Source: Deltaproteobacteria bacterium RBG_13_52_11 (GTDB taxonomy: Bacteria > Desulfobacterota > B13-G15 > RBG-16-54-18). Taken from it: DNA of 12,070 bases. Below are positions 1 through 6,613 of this stretch, piece after piece; the first letter of the stretch is position 1, and every line of letters begins with the position of its first letter. The stretch spans positions 41,074 through 53,143 of the forward strand of contig MGQF01000015.1 in the NCBI GenBank assembly GCA_001797745.1, written 5' to 3'. Position numbers and translations under genes: made by a program. The notes below the pieces were generated by a model. It saw only the letters and a program-made list of their open reading frames with translations, was not told where the DNA came from and did no database searches.

Positions 1-921
1 TCGACGCTCCTGAGGGAGACCATCTTCCATGGCCTGAGGAGGGTCCTGTATAATGCAAAAGGCAGGGTTGGGGCCCACGACGCGATCAAGGGGTGGGAGA
101 CCCTGGAGAGGGTCGTGGAGGTGGATCACTCCCCTATCGGGAGGACACCCCGTTCAACCCCGGCCACCTACGTGGGGCTCTTCGATGAAATAAGGCTGCT
201 CTTCTCCCTGGCCCCTGAGGCAAGGACCAGAGGCTATGGGCCAGGGCGATTCTCCTTCAACGTAAAGGGTGGCAGGTGCGAGGAGTGCGCCGGTCAAGGC
301 ACCATCAAGGTCGAGATGCAGTTCCTCCCCGATGTCTATGTGGGGTGCGAGGGGTGTATGGGGCGCCGCTACAACGATGAGACCCTCGCGGTGGCCTATA
401 AGGGGCGAACCATCCACCAGGTCTTGGAGATGACCTTTGAACAGGGGCTTGAGTTTTTCTCCGCCATACCCAAGGTAAGGCGGACGCTGGAGATGATGGT
501 GGAGATGGGGCTCGGCTACCTCACCTTCGGGCAGCCGAGCCCCACGCTCTCGGGTGGTGAGGCCCAGCGGGTGAAGCTCGTCGCCGAGTTGAGCAAGCCA
601 TCCCGCGGAAAGACCCTCTACATCCTGGATGAACCGACCACCGGCCTCCACATGGCCGATATCGAGCGGCTACTGAAGGTGCTGCAACAGCTGGTAGACA
701 GGGGGAATACGGTTGCCGTCATCGAGCACAACCTGGAAGTGATCAAAGAGGCCGATTACATCATCGACCTGGGGCCTGAAGGGGGGGCAGCAGGGGGGCA
801 CATCTGCGCCCAGGGCAACCCCTTTGAGATCCTGGAGCAGCAGGAACGATCATACACGGCCAAGTTCCTGAGGGATTACCTTACTCGCGGGACCCCTGGC
901 GCGCCGATCTTCCCTCAGTAA
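1..921 (+). CDS. uvrA: UvrA-type excinuclease ATPase, C-terminal part (5' cut by window edge)
   Basis: This is the C-terminal 306 residues of a UvrA-family protein. UvrA is the ABC-type ATPase that finds DNA lesions and loads UvrB in nucleotide excision repair. The frame is open from base 1, which falls at the Ser-Thr end of the second Walker A motif. Visible in order are the zinc-module cysteines CEEC and CEGC (residues 93, 96, 116, 119 of the fragment), the ABC signature LSGGE (183-187), Walker B ending ILDEP (to about 212), and the H-loop histidine in VIEHN (243). The C-terminus looks complete for the family. The wording after Walker B (GLHMAD) is closer to what I remember of UvrA paralogs than of housekeeping UvrA, so a UvrA2-like paralog is possible. 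It converges on the efflux operon, 81 bp away. A second copy of its last 70 codons lies 3.27 kb downstream. Confidence 0.93.
   Translation, partial: STLLRETIFHGLRRVLYNAKGRVGAHDAIKGWETLERVVEVDHSPIGRTPRSTPATYVGLFDEIRLLFSLAPEARTRGYGPGRFSFNVKGGRCEECAGQGTIKVEMQFLPDVYVGCEGCMGRRYNDETLAVAYKGRTIHQVLEMTFEQGLEFFSAIPKVRRTLEMMVEMGLGYLTFGQPSPTLSGGEAQRVKLVAELSKPSRGKTLYILDEPTTGLHMADIERLLKVLQQLVDRGNTVAVIEHNLEVIKEADYIIDLGPEGGAAGGHICAQGNPFEILEQQERSYTAKFLRDYLTRGTPGAPIFPQ
674..882 (+). repeat. Direct repeat: uvrA 3' end, copy 1 (copy 2 at 3946-4154)
   Basis: Bases 674-882 inside uvrA align without gaps to 3946-4154, with about 34 mismatches over 209 bp (about 84% identity, counted by hand). The first 140 bases are about 91% identical and include a perfect 30-bp run (739-768 with 4011-4040). 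The last 70 bases are about 70% identical. Both copies lie on the plus strand and flank the efflux genes. No similarity is visible upstream of 3946. Confidence 0.9.
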
Positions 922-1002
922 CACCATCCAAAAATCAGACATTCTACTCTGTGATGTCCGAGAGCTCTACGAGAAACGTGAGAACGCAAGGCATTACCTG
1001 TA

Positions 1003-2568
1003 TTAATGCATCCCCGATACCGTGACATCCTCCTTCCCTTTTTTCATGAGCGGGACAATTAGAAGCACCACCAACGTCATGATGGCGAGAAGTTGGAAGG
1101 CATCATTAAATGACAACATGGACGCCTGCCTCAAAAGCTCTCCTTGGATCACACCCAAGCTCCCCTGGTCCAGAAGGGAAAATGGGAATCCTTTTTCCTT
1201 CAACATCTCAGAGATCTGGGGAACGGCCTGCTGCATGTTCCTGCCAAAAAGGTCGAGATGATCTACCAGGCGGGCTTGATGAAACTGTGCCCTCCTGGTA
1301 AGCATCGTGGTAATAAAGGCAACGCCAAAACTGCCTCCGAGGTTTCTCAGGAGGTTGAAGATCGCTGTGGCATTCCCCATTTCTTCTTTTCTTATGCCTG
1401 ACATGGTGAGCGTATTGAGCGGGATGAAGAAAAACCCCACCCCTATACCCATCAGGACCCTTGGCCATACGATTGTATTAAAATCCGCGGAGAGATTAAA
1501 TTGTGCCATAAGATGAAACGAATAGGCAGTCACGGCGACGCCAAAAGCAAGGATGGCCTTCGAATTGATCTTATTGACAAGCACCCCAACGATTGGCATC
1601 GATAGCATAGTGAAGATGGCGCCAGGTCCCAGCGCCAGACCTGCGAGAAAAGACGTATATCCCATCAACGTCTGGAGGTAGACCGGCAACAGGATGGTGC
1701 TCCCGAAGACACAGAAAAAAACGAAAAACATGATGATATTCCCCGTACTGAATGAGATATTCTTGAAGGCCCGTAAGTTGACAACGGGATTCTCTGAAAA
1801 AAGCTCCACCACCACAAAGAGGATCAGAGAGGATATAGAGATGAAACTCAGATAGATAATCACGTTGGATGAAAACCAGTCCACCCGCTGTCCCTTGTCG
1901 AGAACGATTTGGAGGCATCCGAGACCAATTGCCATTAAGAAAAGCCCCCAGTAATCGATCTTCATCTTTATCCGCTCCATGTAGGGAGGGTCGACAATAA
2001 AGAGTAAGACCATCATGATTGAAATAAATCCTATGGGGACATTGATAAAGAATATCCAGTGCCAAGACCAGCTGTCTGTAATCCACCCTCCCAGCAAAGG
2101 GCCGACGATGGGTCCAAACATGACACCGACGCCAAAGATGGCCATAGACATTCCCCGCTGTCGGGGGGGGAATGTCTCTAAAAGGATGGATTGAGAAAGG
2201 GGTTGTAGGGCGCCACCCCCTATGCCCTGAAGAATTCGAAAGACTACAAGGCTCTGGAGGCTCCAGGCTGAGCCACACATGAAGGAACTAACGGTGAACA
2301 CGGAGATAGAAAGAATAAGATAACGTTTTCTTCCGATGAGCCTGCTGAGCCATCCGGTTATGGGGATGATAATGGCATTGGAGACAAGATAGGATGTAAT
2401 GACCCAGGTGGCTTCATCAATCCCTGCGGAGAGGCTACCCCGGATATGATCGAGAGAGACATTGACAACCGAAGTGTCAATGATTTCAATGAGCGTCGGC
2501 AGCATCACCGTTAAGGCAATGATCCATCTATTTATTATGGGCTCATTTCCGCTTTGATTCTTATGCAT
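1003..2568 (-). CDS. MFS multidrug efflux transporter, DHA2 family (EmrB/QacA type)
   Basis: This 521-residue integral inner-membrane protein is predicted to be a proton-driven drug exporter with about 14 membrane segments, which fits the DHA2 family in length. Family motifs are visible: Asp31 in IIDTSVVNVSL in the first helix, the loop motif GWLSRLIGRKR (72-82), the proton-coupling motif around Arg111 (RILQGIGGG), and the antiporter motif C GVGVMFGPIVGPLLGG (146-161). The ATG at 2568 has no clear Shine-Dalgarno. The gene lies 64 bp behind the EmrA-like adaptor gene and is probably co-transcribed with it. Known EmrAB pairs span the inner membrane and periplasm and use a TolC-type outer-membrane channel; none is encoded here. 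The substrate cannot be inferred. By eye the pair is more AT-rich than the uvrA and alr-mla flanks, which suggests a separate origin. Confidence 0.92.
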   Translation of the reverse strand: MHKNQSGNEPIINRWIIALTVMLPTLIEIIDTSVVNVSLDHIRGSLSAGIDEATWVITSYLVSNAIIIPITGWLSRLIGRKRYLILSISVFTVSSFMCGSAWSLQSLVVFRILQGIGGGALQPLSQSILLETFPPRQRGMSMAIFGVGVMFGPIVGPLLGGWITDSWSWHWIFFINVPIGFISIMMVLLFIVDPPYMERIKMKIDYWGLFLMAIGLGCLQIVLDKGQRVDWFSSNVIIYLSFISISSLILFVVVELFSENPVVNLRAFKNISFSTGNIIMFFVFFCVFGSTILLPVYLQTLMGYTSFLAGLALGPGAIFTMLSMPIVGVLVNKINSKAILAFGVAVTAYSFHLMAQFNLSADFNTIVWPRVLMGIGVGFFFIPLNTLTMSGIRKEEMGNATAIFNLLRNLGGSFGVAFITTMLTRRAQFHQARLVDHLDLFGRNMQQAVPQISEMLKEKGFPFSLLDQGSLGVIQGELLRQASMLSFNDAFQLLAIMTLVVLLIVPLMKKGKEDVTVSGMH

Positions 2569-2632
2569 ACAGTTTTGTGTAAGAAAGAAACTGAATCTCT
2601 CTCAACTGCTTTTGTATGTCTATTTTGGGGGA

Positions 2633-3736
2633 TTATTTTTCAGCCAAGATGGTCGCTACCACGGACATCCCGATCCGCAAAAAATGGCCAGGATCAGATT
2701 CTTTATCAAGGACGATCTTTACAGGGACCCTCTGGACGACCTTCACAAAATTTCCTGTGGCATTCTCAGGTGGGAAAAGGGAAAACACTGCTCCTGTACC
2801 TGCCATAACGCTATCTACCTTTCCATAGAAAATATGACCGGGGTAGGTATCCACCTTTATTTCTACCCTCTGACCTGGCTTCAGTTTTTTCAGTTGGGTT
2901 TCTTTATAGTTGGCAGTGATCCAGATATCTTCCTGGTCGAGAGGTACGACAGCCATGAGGGGCTGGCCAGCCTGGACCTGGTTCCCTATCTCCACCGTTC
3001 TCTTGGTAATGTAACCGTCTGCTGGCGCATAGATCGTGGTGTAGCCTCTATTCAACTCTGCTCCTTGAAGGGCGGCCTCTTTTTGTCTAATCTGCGCCTT
3101 TTGGGAGGATACTCTGGTCTCGGTCTGTTTGATCAACGCTTTTTGTGCTTCGAAGGATGCCTCAAGCTGTTTTACCTGCGCTACCCCTGCTTTCACCTGG
3201 GCTGAGGCGACCTCATATTTATTCTTTGCATTGTCATATTGTTGCCTCGAAATCGCCTCTTTTTTCAAGAGGTATTCTGATCTTTGTAAGTCTGCCTTTG
3301 CTAACTCAAGATTCGCTTTCTGAAGTTCAAGGTTTGCCTCACCTGCTTCCAATGCGGCGGCGATCTGTTTCAGCTGTTTTTTAACAGTATCCACGCTACC
3401 CCTAATCTCCGAAAGTATTGTCCTTTGGGCATCAAGATCTGCTTGTGCCTGTTTAACCATAACCTCATAATCGCGTGGATCGATCTCGAGGATGAGGTCG
3501 TCTCTTTTTATTAACTGGTTGTCTTGAATGAGGATCACCTTGACAGTACCAGGAACCTTTGGTGCAATGACATGCACCCGGCCATCAACAAAGGCATCAT
3601 TTGTTGAAATATGCGTCTCCTTGTATTGTATGTAAAGGTAAATTGCCCCCCCTCCGATCATGATAATGATGGGAAACAAGATAAAGGCGGCGAGCATTTT
3701 CCTCTTTCGGTCTAACTTCTCCTTTTTCTCTTCCAT
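2633..3736 (-). CDS. HlyD/EmrA-type membrane fusion protein
   Basis: This 367-residue periplasmic adaptor is predicted to link the MFS pump behind it to an outer-membrane channel. It has a short charged cytoplasmic N-terminus and one membrane anchor (about 13-35). The first half of the biotinyl-lipoyl-like domain (about 45-90, with APKVPGTV) is followed by a long Ala/Gln/Lys-rich coiled-coil hairpin (about 91-229). The second lipoyl half (YAPADGYITKRTVEIGNQV, 236-254) and a beta-barrel region come next. The hairpin has about 70 residues per arm, in keeping with EmrA-type adaptors. The ATG at 3736 is well supported: GGAGG (complement of 3746-3750) lies 9 nt upstream. It is the first gene of the efflux operon, read from the promoter at 3782-3810. 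No TetR- or MarR-type regulator gene is adjacent. Confidence 0.92.
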   Translation of the reverse strand: MEEKKEKLDRKRKMLAAFILFPIIIMIGGGAIYLYIQYKETHISTNDAFVDGRVHVIAPKVPGTVKVILIQDNQLIKRDDLILEIDPRDYEVMVKQAQADLDAQRTILSEIRGSVDTVKKQLKQIAAALEAGEANLELQKANLELAKADLQRSEYLLKKEAISRQQYDNAKNKYEVASAQVKAGVAQVKQLEASFEAQKALIKQTETRVSSQKAQIRQKEAALQGAELNRGYTTIYAPADGYITKRTVEIGNQVQAGQPLMAVVPLDQEDIWITANYKETQLKKLKPGQRVEIKVDTYPGHIFYGKVDSVMAGTGAVFSLFPPENATGNFVKVVQRVPVKIVLDKESDPGHFLRIGMSVVATILAEK

Positions 3737-3781
3737 AGATCCCTACCTCCCCGTCTATCTCCTGTTCGAAGATATTGCGTA

Positions 3782-3810
3782 ATAGTAGAGCCTGGGATGT
3801 TGATTGTAAA
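3782..3810 (-). promoter_or_regulatory. Sigma70-type promoter of the efflux operon
   Basis: On the minus strand TTTACA (3805-3810), a 17-bp spacer and TACTAT (3782-3787) match the consensus at 5/6 and 4/6. A/T-rich sequence at 3815-3843 just upstream could act as an UP element. Transcription would start near 3775, giving a leader of about 40 nt before the EmrA-like start. Confidence 0.6.
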
Positions 3811-3844
3811 GTCTTTTTGCTTTTGAAAAACTAAAAATATCTCA

Positions 3845-3858
3845 CTATTCCAGAATAG
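3845..3858. promoter_or_regulatory. Small dyad upstream of the efflux promoter, possible operator
   Basis: CTATTC and GAATAG form 6-bp inverted arms around a 2-bp centre. The centre lies about 76 bp upstream of the predicted efflux start site, a position that suits an activator better than a repressor. A second, looser dyad (TGTTTT and AAAACA, 3871-3891) lies further out. Short dyads arise by chance, so this is weak. Confidence 0.2.
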
Positions 3859-3944
3859 GCGAGGGGACATTGTTTTCTACGTTGTAAAACACGGAACACC
3901 ATGGTCCGCGGGATCACTCAATCCGTCATATTTAAAGACGACCA

Positions 3945-4163
3945 ATGAAGGTGCTGCAAAAGCTGGTGGAGAGGGGGAATACGGTTGCCGTCATCGAACA
4001 AAACCTGGAGGTGATCAAAGAGGCCGATTACATCATCGACGTGGGACCAGAAGGGGGGACAGCAGGGAAGCACATCTGCGCCCAAGGCAACCCTTGGGAG
4101 ATCATAAAAGAGAGGGAGCGATCCTCTACCGCCCGGTTCCTGAATGACTACCTATCTCAATAG
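3945..4163 (+). pseudogene. Truncated second copy of the uvrA 3' end
   Basis: An open stretch of 72 codons plus a stop matches the last residues of the UvrA at the left edge, 55 of 72 identical with no gap. It holds only the post-Walker B part of the second ATPase domain: no Walker A, zinc module, signature or Walker B is present upstream in any form I can see. The H-loop histidine is replaced by glutamine (VIEQN). Homology starts abruptly at 3946, and the ATG at 3945 looks fortuitous, with no ribosome site. It cannot be a working ATPase. The stop at 4161-4163 lies 3 bp from the stop of the convergent slyD-like gene. It may be the displaced original 3' end of uvrA or the last remnant of a second uvrA paralog. 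Confidence 0.85.
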
Positions 4164-4166
4164 GGA

Positions 4167-4637
4167 TCAGCTTTCCGAAATGATCTCTAATAACTGTACC
4201 TCAAAGGTCAGGTCCTCCCCTGCCAAGGGGTGGTTGGCATCCAAGGTCACGGACTGCCCTGACATATCCGCAACCGTCACCCTGATCGGCGGTCCCTCTG
4301 CCTGGCGCAAGACGAGTTCCTGCCCGGGCTCCAAGCGGAGATCATCCGGAATCTGTTCTTTGTCGATCTTTACGAGCAACTCCTCCCGATAAAGACCATA
4401 AGCCTCTTCAGCCACAATCTCGAAGGTCTTGGAATCACCCGCGCTCATCCCAATCATCGCCTTTTCAAAACCAGGGATCACCTGTTCGGATCCTAAGGTT
4501 ATTTCCAGAGGCTCACCCCCCTGAGAGGAGTCGAATATGCTCTCATCCTTTAGTTTGCCAGTATAGTGGACCTTATAGTGGACCTTAACTATATCCCCCT
4601 CTTTTGCCTTTGCCGTGGTTTTCCCTGCCTTTGGCAT
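4167..4637 (-). CDS. FKBP-type peptidyl-prolyl isomerase/chaperone, SlyD-like
   Basis: This 156-residue cytoplasmic protein is predicted to catalyse cis-trans isomerisation of prolyl bonds and to act as a folding helper. The FKBP core (about 13-78) shows VHYTGKL, IFDSS and VIPGFEKAMIGM. An insert-in-flap region follows (about 79-133), and the chain returns to the core with DANHPLAGEDLTFEVQLLEI, the typical SlyD ending. It has no His-rich metal-binding tail like that of E. coli SlyD. The ATG at 4637 has AAGGAG about 6 nt upstream, and a strong promoter lies at 4685-4713. Residues 18-25 read KVHYKVHY where the family normally has one KVHY, caused by a perfect 12-bp tandem duplication. The gene converges on the uvrA remnant with only 3 bp between stops. 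Confidence 0.93.
   Translation of the reverse strand: MPKAGKTTAKAKEGDIVKVHYKVHYTGKLKDESIFDSSQGGEPLEITLGSEQVIPGFEKAMIGMSAGDSKTFEIVAEEAYGLYREELLVKIDKEQIPDDLRLEPGQELVLRQAEGPPIRVTVADMSGQSVTLDANHPLAGEDLTFEVQLLEIISES
4562..4587. repeat. 12-bp tandem duplication inside the slyD-like gene
   Basis: The 12-mer tatagtggacct occurs twice without mismatch (4562-4573 and 4574-4585), and two more bases continue the period. It adds exactly four codons (KVHY) and keeps the frame. The lack of any difference between the copies points to a recent replication-slippage event. Confidence 0.95.
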
Positions 4638-4684
4638 TTTTTCTCCTTTCCCTCGCCTTTTGACGACAATAAAAGGCCTAATTA

Positions 4685-4713
4685 TATATAGTTGATAACC
4701 ACTGCTTTGTCAA
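4685..4713 (-). promoter_or_regulatory. Sigma70-type promoter of the slyD-like gene
   Basis: On the minus strand a perfect TTGACA (4708-4713), a 17-bp spacer and TATATA (4685-4690, within a TATATATAAT run) form a strong promoter. Transcription would start near 4678, about 40 nt before the ATG at 4637. Confidence 0.72.
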
Positions 4714-4886
4714 AAAAATTTCTTTATTCTGTTAAATTTATCAAACTTTTTTAAACTCAGGACCTTAACCCATTGCAAGACAAATTGCTTCTTTTCATTG
4801 ACCAAATGACGCAGAAATGCTAGCGTTAACCGTACAATGATAGAATAAGTTGTTGGTTGGCAGAGCAATCCAGAATTAATCACAAA
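4714..4886 (+). promoter_or_regulatory. AT-rich leader/promoter region of the RNA-binding protein gene
   Basis: This A/T-rich stretch between two divergent genes must hold the plus-strand promoter. Candidates are weak: TTGACC at 4798-4803 is 17 bp from TAGCGT (4821-4826), and TACAAT (4833-4838) and TAGAAT (4841-4846) lack a good -35. Genes for small RRM proteins in other bacteria often have long, cold-responsive leaders, but I see no cold-box motif. A minus-strand open frame across this stretch is not convincing as a gene. Confidence 0.3.
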
Positions 4887-4898
4887 AAGGAGATCAGA

Positions 4899-5189
4899 AT
4901 GAACATTTATGTAGGAAATCTCTCGTTCGATGTAACTGAAGAGGATCTGCGCCAAGCTTTTGAACCATACGGGCAGGTTGAATCCGCCACTGTTGTAAAG
5001 GACAAGTTTAGCGGTCAATCAAGAGGGTTTGGCTTCGTCGAGATGCCCACAAAGGCTGAAGCCACAGCTGCGATCAGTGGACTCAATGGGAAAGACTTAA
5101 ATGGAAGAACTCTTAACGTTAATGAAGCTCGCCCTCGGTCAGATAACCGCCGTGGCCAAGGAGGACGAGGGGGTGGCCGGCGCTACTAA
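4899..5189 (+). CDS. Small RRM-domain RNA-binding protein
   Basis: This 96-residue protein has one RNA recognition motif and a short Arg/Gly-rich tail, like the cold-inducible Rbp proteins of cyanobacteria and their relatives in deltaproteobacteria. RNP2 is IYVGNL (3-8) and RNP1 is RGFGFVEM (42-49); both carry the aromatic residues that stack on RNA bases. The tail (about 84-96, RRGQGGRGGGRRY) probably adds nonspecific RNA affinity. The ATG at 4899 is chosen because AAGGAG (4887-4892) lies 6 nt upstream and the RRM starts at once; an upstream in-frame start at 4857 has no ribosome site. It stands alone and is divergent from the slyD-like gene. Its role is probably post-transcriptional control or RNA chaperoning, which is inference from the family. 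Confidence 0.95.
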   Translation: MNIYVGNLSFDVTEEDLRQAFEPYGQVESATVVKDKFSGQSRGFGFVEMPTKAEATAAISGLNGKDLNGRTLNVNEARPRSDNRRGQGGRGGGRRY

Positions 5190-5236
5190 TCGCCCACATC
5201 AATAAAACCACACTCATATTTCATCTAACGAGCCGT

Positions 5237-5319
5237 CAGACTGTGTGAAAACCCCATTTTTTGGGTAGTTGGGGTTTGTAGGGTGTATTGTTTTTGAGAT
5301 ACCATCTTCACACAGTCTG
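5237..5319. repeat. 83-bp inverted-repeat element with nested hairpin
   Basis: CAGACTGTGTGAA (5237-5249) and its exact reverse complement (5307-5319) enclose 57 bp. Inside, AAACCCCA (5249-5256) pairs with TGGGGTTT (5270-5277). The arms resemble insertion-sequence ends in look, but there is no transposase and no target-site duplication in the flanks. As a terminator it is poor: no run of T follows either stem on the plus strand, and only four T follow the inner stem on the minus strand. It may be a short transposon remnant, an intergenic repeat, or a shared terminator between the convergent RRM and capA-like genes. Confidence 0.6.
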
Positions 5320-5495
5320 CCTTTGGAGAAGGCCATAATAGCTCGTTTCACTCGCTTGGGCTGTCCCTCAGCTAGTTGGCCCTTAACCCTTGCTCTGCTC
5401 TGTCAAACAATTCACGGCCGAGAGCAGCTAAAAAGCCCCCGTGCTTTCGGTGCCCGCCAGGCGAATCGAAACGCTTCTCTTGCGAACGTAGCCAG
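5320..5495. other. Non-coding stretch behind the capA-like gene
   Basis: With the inverted repeat this makes a 306-bp stretch without a convincing gene. Several short pairings are visible, such as CTGCTCT with AGAGCAG around 5393-5427. Reading on past the capA-like stop, the same frame stays open for 27 codons (Ala/Arg-rich) before the next stop. No promoter, tRNA or known RNA motif was recognised. Confidence 0.4.
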
Positions 5496-6587
5496 CTATT
5501 TCACGATGGAGGGTTGAAAGGTGCCATCCTCATTTGGCCGAATGGTAACTCCCTCATAAGAGAGGTAGTGCACGCCATCTTCTTTGTGGAAGGTGATAAG
5601 GGGGATTAAACTGAGGCCCTGTCTGCTCCTACAGCCGCCAAAAACAAGGTTACCGATTCCATAGAAGGCCACCTGCCTTAATCGTCCTTGCCCATCAGTA
5701 ATCAATTTAATAGATTGCTGTGAATGGGAATGGGAGCCGATGATGACATCGACCCCTCCTTCAAGGAGGATATCGACAATCTCCTGTTGACGTTGGTTCA
5801 ATTCATGGCCCCGGGGAGGGCCGGCATGCAGCAGAACCACGCAAAAATCAGCTGCTTTTTTGGCCTCGGCAACCCTACCGAGGAGATAACGAAGATTTTT
5901 ACTCTCTCGGTAATTGGCCTGTTCTGGTAATGCGGCGACCCCGGTCTTCCCCACTCCGACGACCATATCTCCAGGCTCTATGACATCGGTCACGCCGAAA
6001 AAGGCGATCTTTACGCCATTGGTCTCCTTGACTTTGTAGTCGAAGGCCTCGGCATAGGCATCCTCCCCCCTGCCCGCTCCCACGTATGCAATGCCGGCAT
6101 CATCAAGCCTCTGCATGGTCTCCTCGATCCCCTTAACCCCGTTAAAATCATACATATGGTTGTTCGCGAGGGATACCAACGCAATGCCTGCCTCTTTAAG
6201 GATCTCGGGGGTCTGCACGTGCTGCCTCAGGGGAAAGACCTTGGGGAAGAAGGCATCCGGGGCGGCGATGATGGGGCCTTCGAGGTTTACCACCGCATAC
6301 GCTGATCTCGCAAATATCGGTTTGATGTTTTGAAAGGCATACCCCACAAAGCCTTTTATCCCCTGTTCCTCACCATAGCTTCGAATATAACGGTCGATCA
6401 TCTGTGCAAGATCATCCATGGTGCCGAAACGAGGGTCAACGCTCTTATAATATCCCCCGAAGAGCGTGTCCCCGCCAAAGGCGACGGTGACGGTTTGATT
6501 ATTGTAGGATGAATTGCCTGCGAGAAAGAAAAGGGAGATTACTATTTCCAAGAATAATACAAGGTTCTTCCTCTTCATGTTCGCCAT
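5496..6587 (-). CDS. CapA-family metallophosphatase-like protein, exported
   Basis: This 363-residue protein belongs to the CapA/PgsA family (PGA_cap domain), whose fold is that of metallophosphatases. Founding members take part in poly-gamma-glutamate capsule export, but most bacterial relatives are uncharacterised. A hydrophobic N-terminus (about 8-24) suggests a signal peptide or anchor. Family blocks follow in order: AFGGDTLFG (36-44), VVNLEGP (99-105), SLANNHMYDFNG (139-150), LLHAG (252-256), IIGSHSHSQ (282-290) and YGIGNLVF (309-316). Two blocks deviate from the usual HWG and GxHPH forms (HAG and GSHSH), although the histidines remain. It is the last gene of the alr-mla operon, 26 bp behind the repeat-protein gene. 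The start is uncertain: neither ATG 6587 nor ATG 6578 has a strong ribosome site. No pgsB or pgsC partner is present, so a polyglutamate role is doubtful. Confidence 0.88.
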   Translation of the reverse strand: MANMKRKNLVLFLEIVISLFFLAGNSSYNNQTVTVAFGGDTLFGGYYKSVDPRFGTMDDLAQMIDRYIRSYGEEQGIKGFVGYAFQNIKPIFARSAYAVVNLEGPIIAAPDAFFPKVFPLRQHVQTPEILKEAGIALVSLANNHMYDFNGVKGIEETMQRLDDAGIAYVGAGRGEDAYAEAFDYKVKETNGVKIAFFGVTDVIEPGDMVVGVGKTGVAALPEQANYRESKNLRYLLGRVAEAKKAADFCVVLLHAGPPRGHELNQRQQEIVDILLEGGVDVIIGSHSHSQQSIKLITDGQGRLRQVAFYGIGNLVFGGCRSRQGLSLIPLITFHKEDGVHYLSYEGVTIRPNEDGTFQPSIVK

Positions 6588-6613
6588 GGTCGCAATTCTT
6601 TATGCCCCAGTCC

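Noticed and set aside
154..651. Long minus-strand open frame antisense to uvrA
   Set aside because: It is fully explained by the GC-rich codon pattern of uvrA on the other strand and has no recognisable protein features.
922..1002. Possible terminator between uvrA and the efflux transporter
   Set aside because: Only a 5-bp stem (GACAT/ATGTC) and an AGAGCTCT palindrome are present, with no T run on either strand.
4710..5018. Minus-strand open frame of 102 codons between the slyD-like and RRM genes
   Set aside because: It overlaps half of the clear RRM gene on the other strand, has no ribosome site, and its composition simply reflects AT-rich intergenic DNA.
5249..5277. Hairpin as a rho-independent terminator
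   Set aside because: The stem is only 8 bp with a 13-base loop. On the plus strand it is followed by GTAGGG and on the minus strand by only four T, so I list it as part of the inverted-repeat element instead.
5269..5609. Two overlapping plus-strand open frames (5269-5517 and 5376-5609)
   Set aside because: Neither has a ribosome site or a recognisable domain, one starts inside the inverted repeat, and both run into the 3' end of the capA-like gene on the opposite strand.
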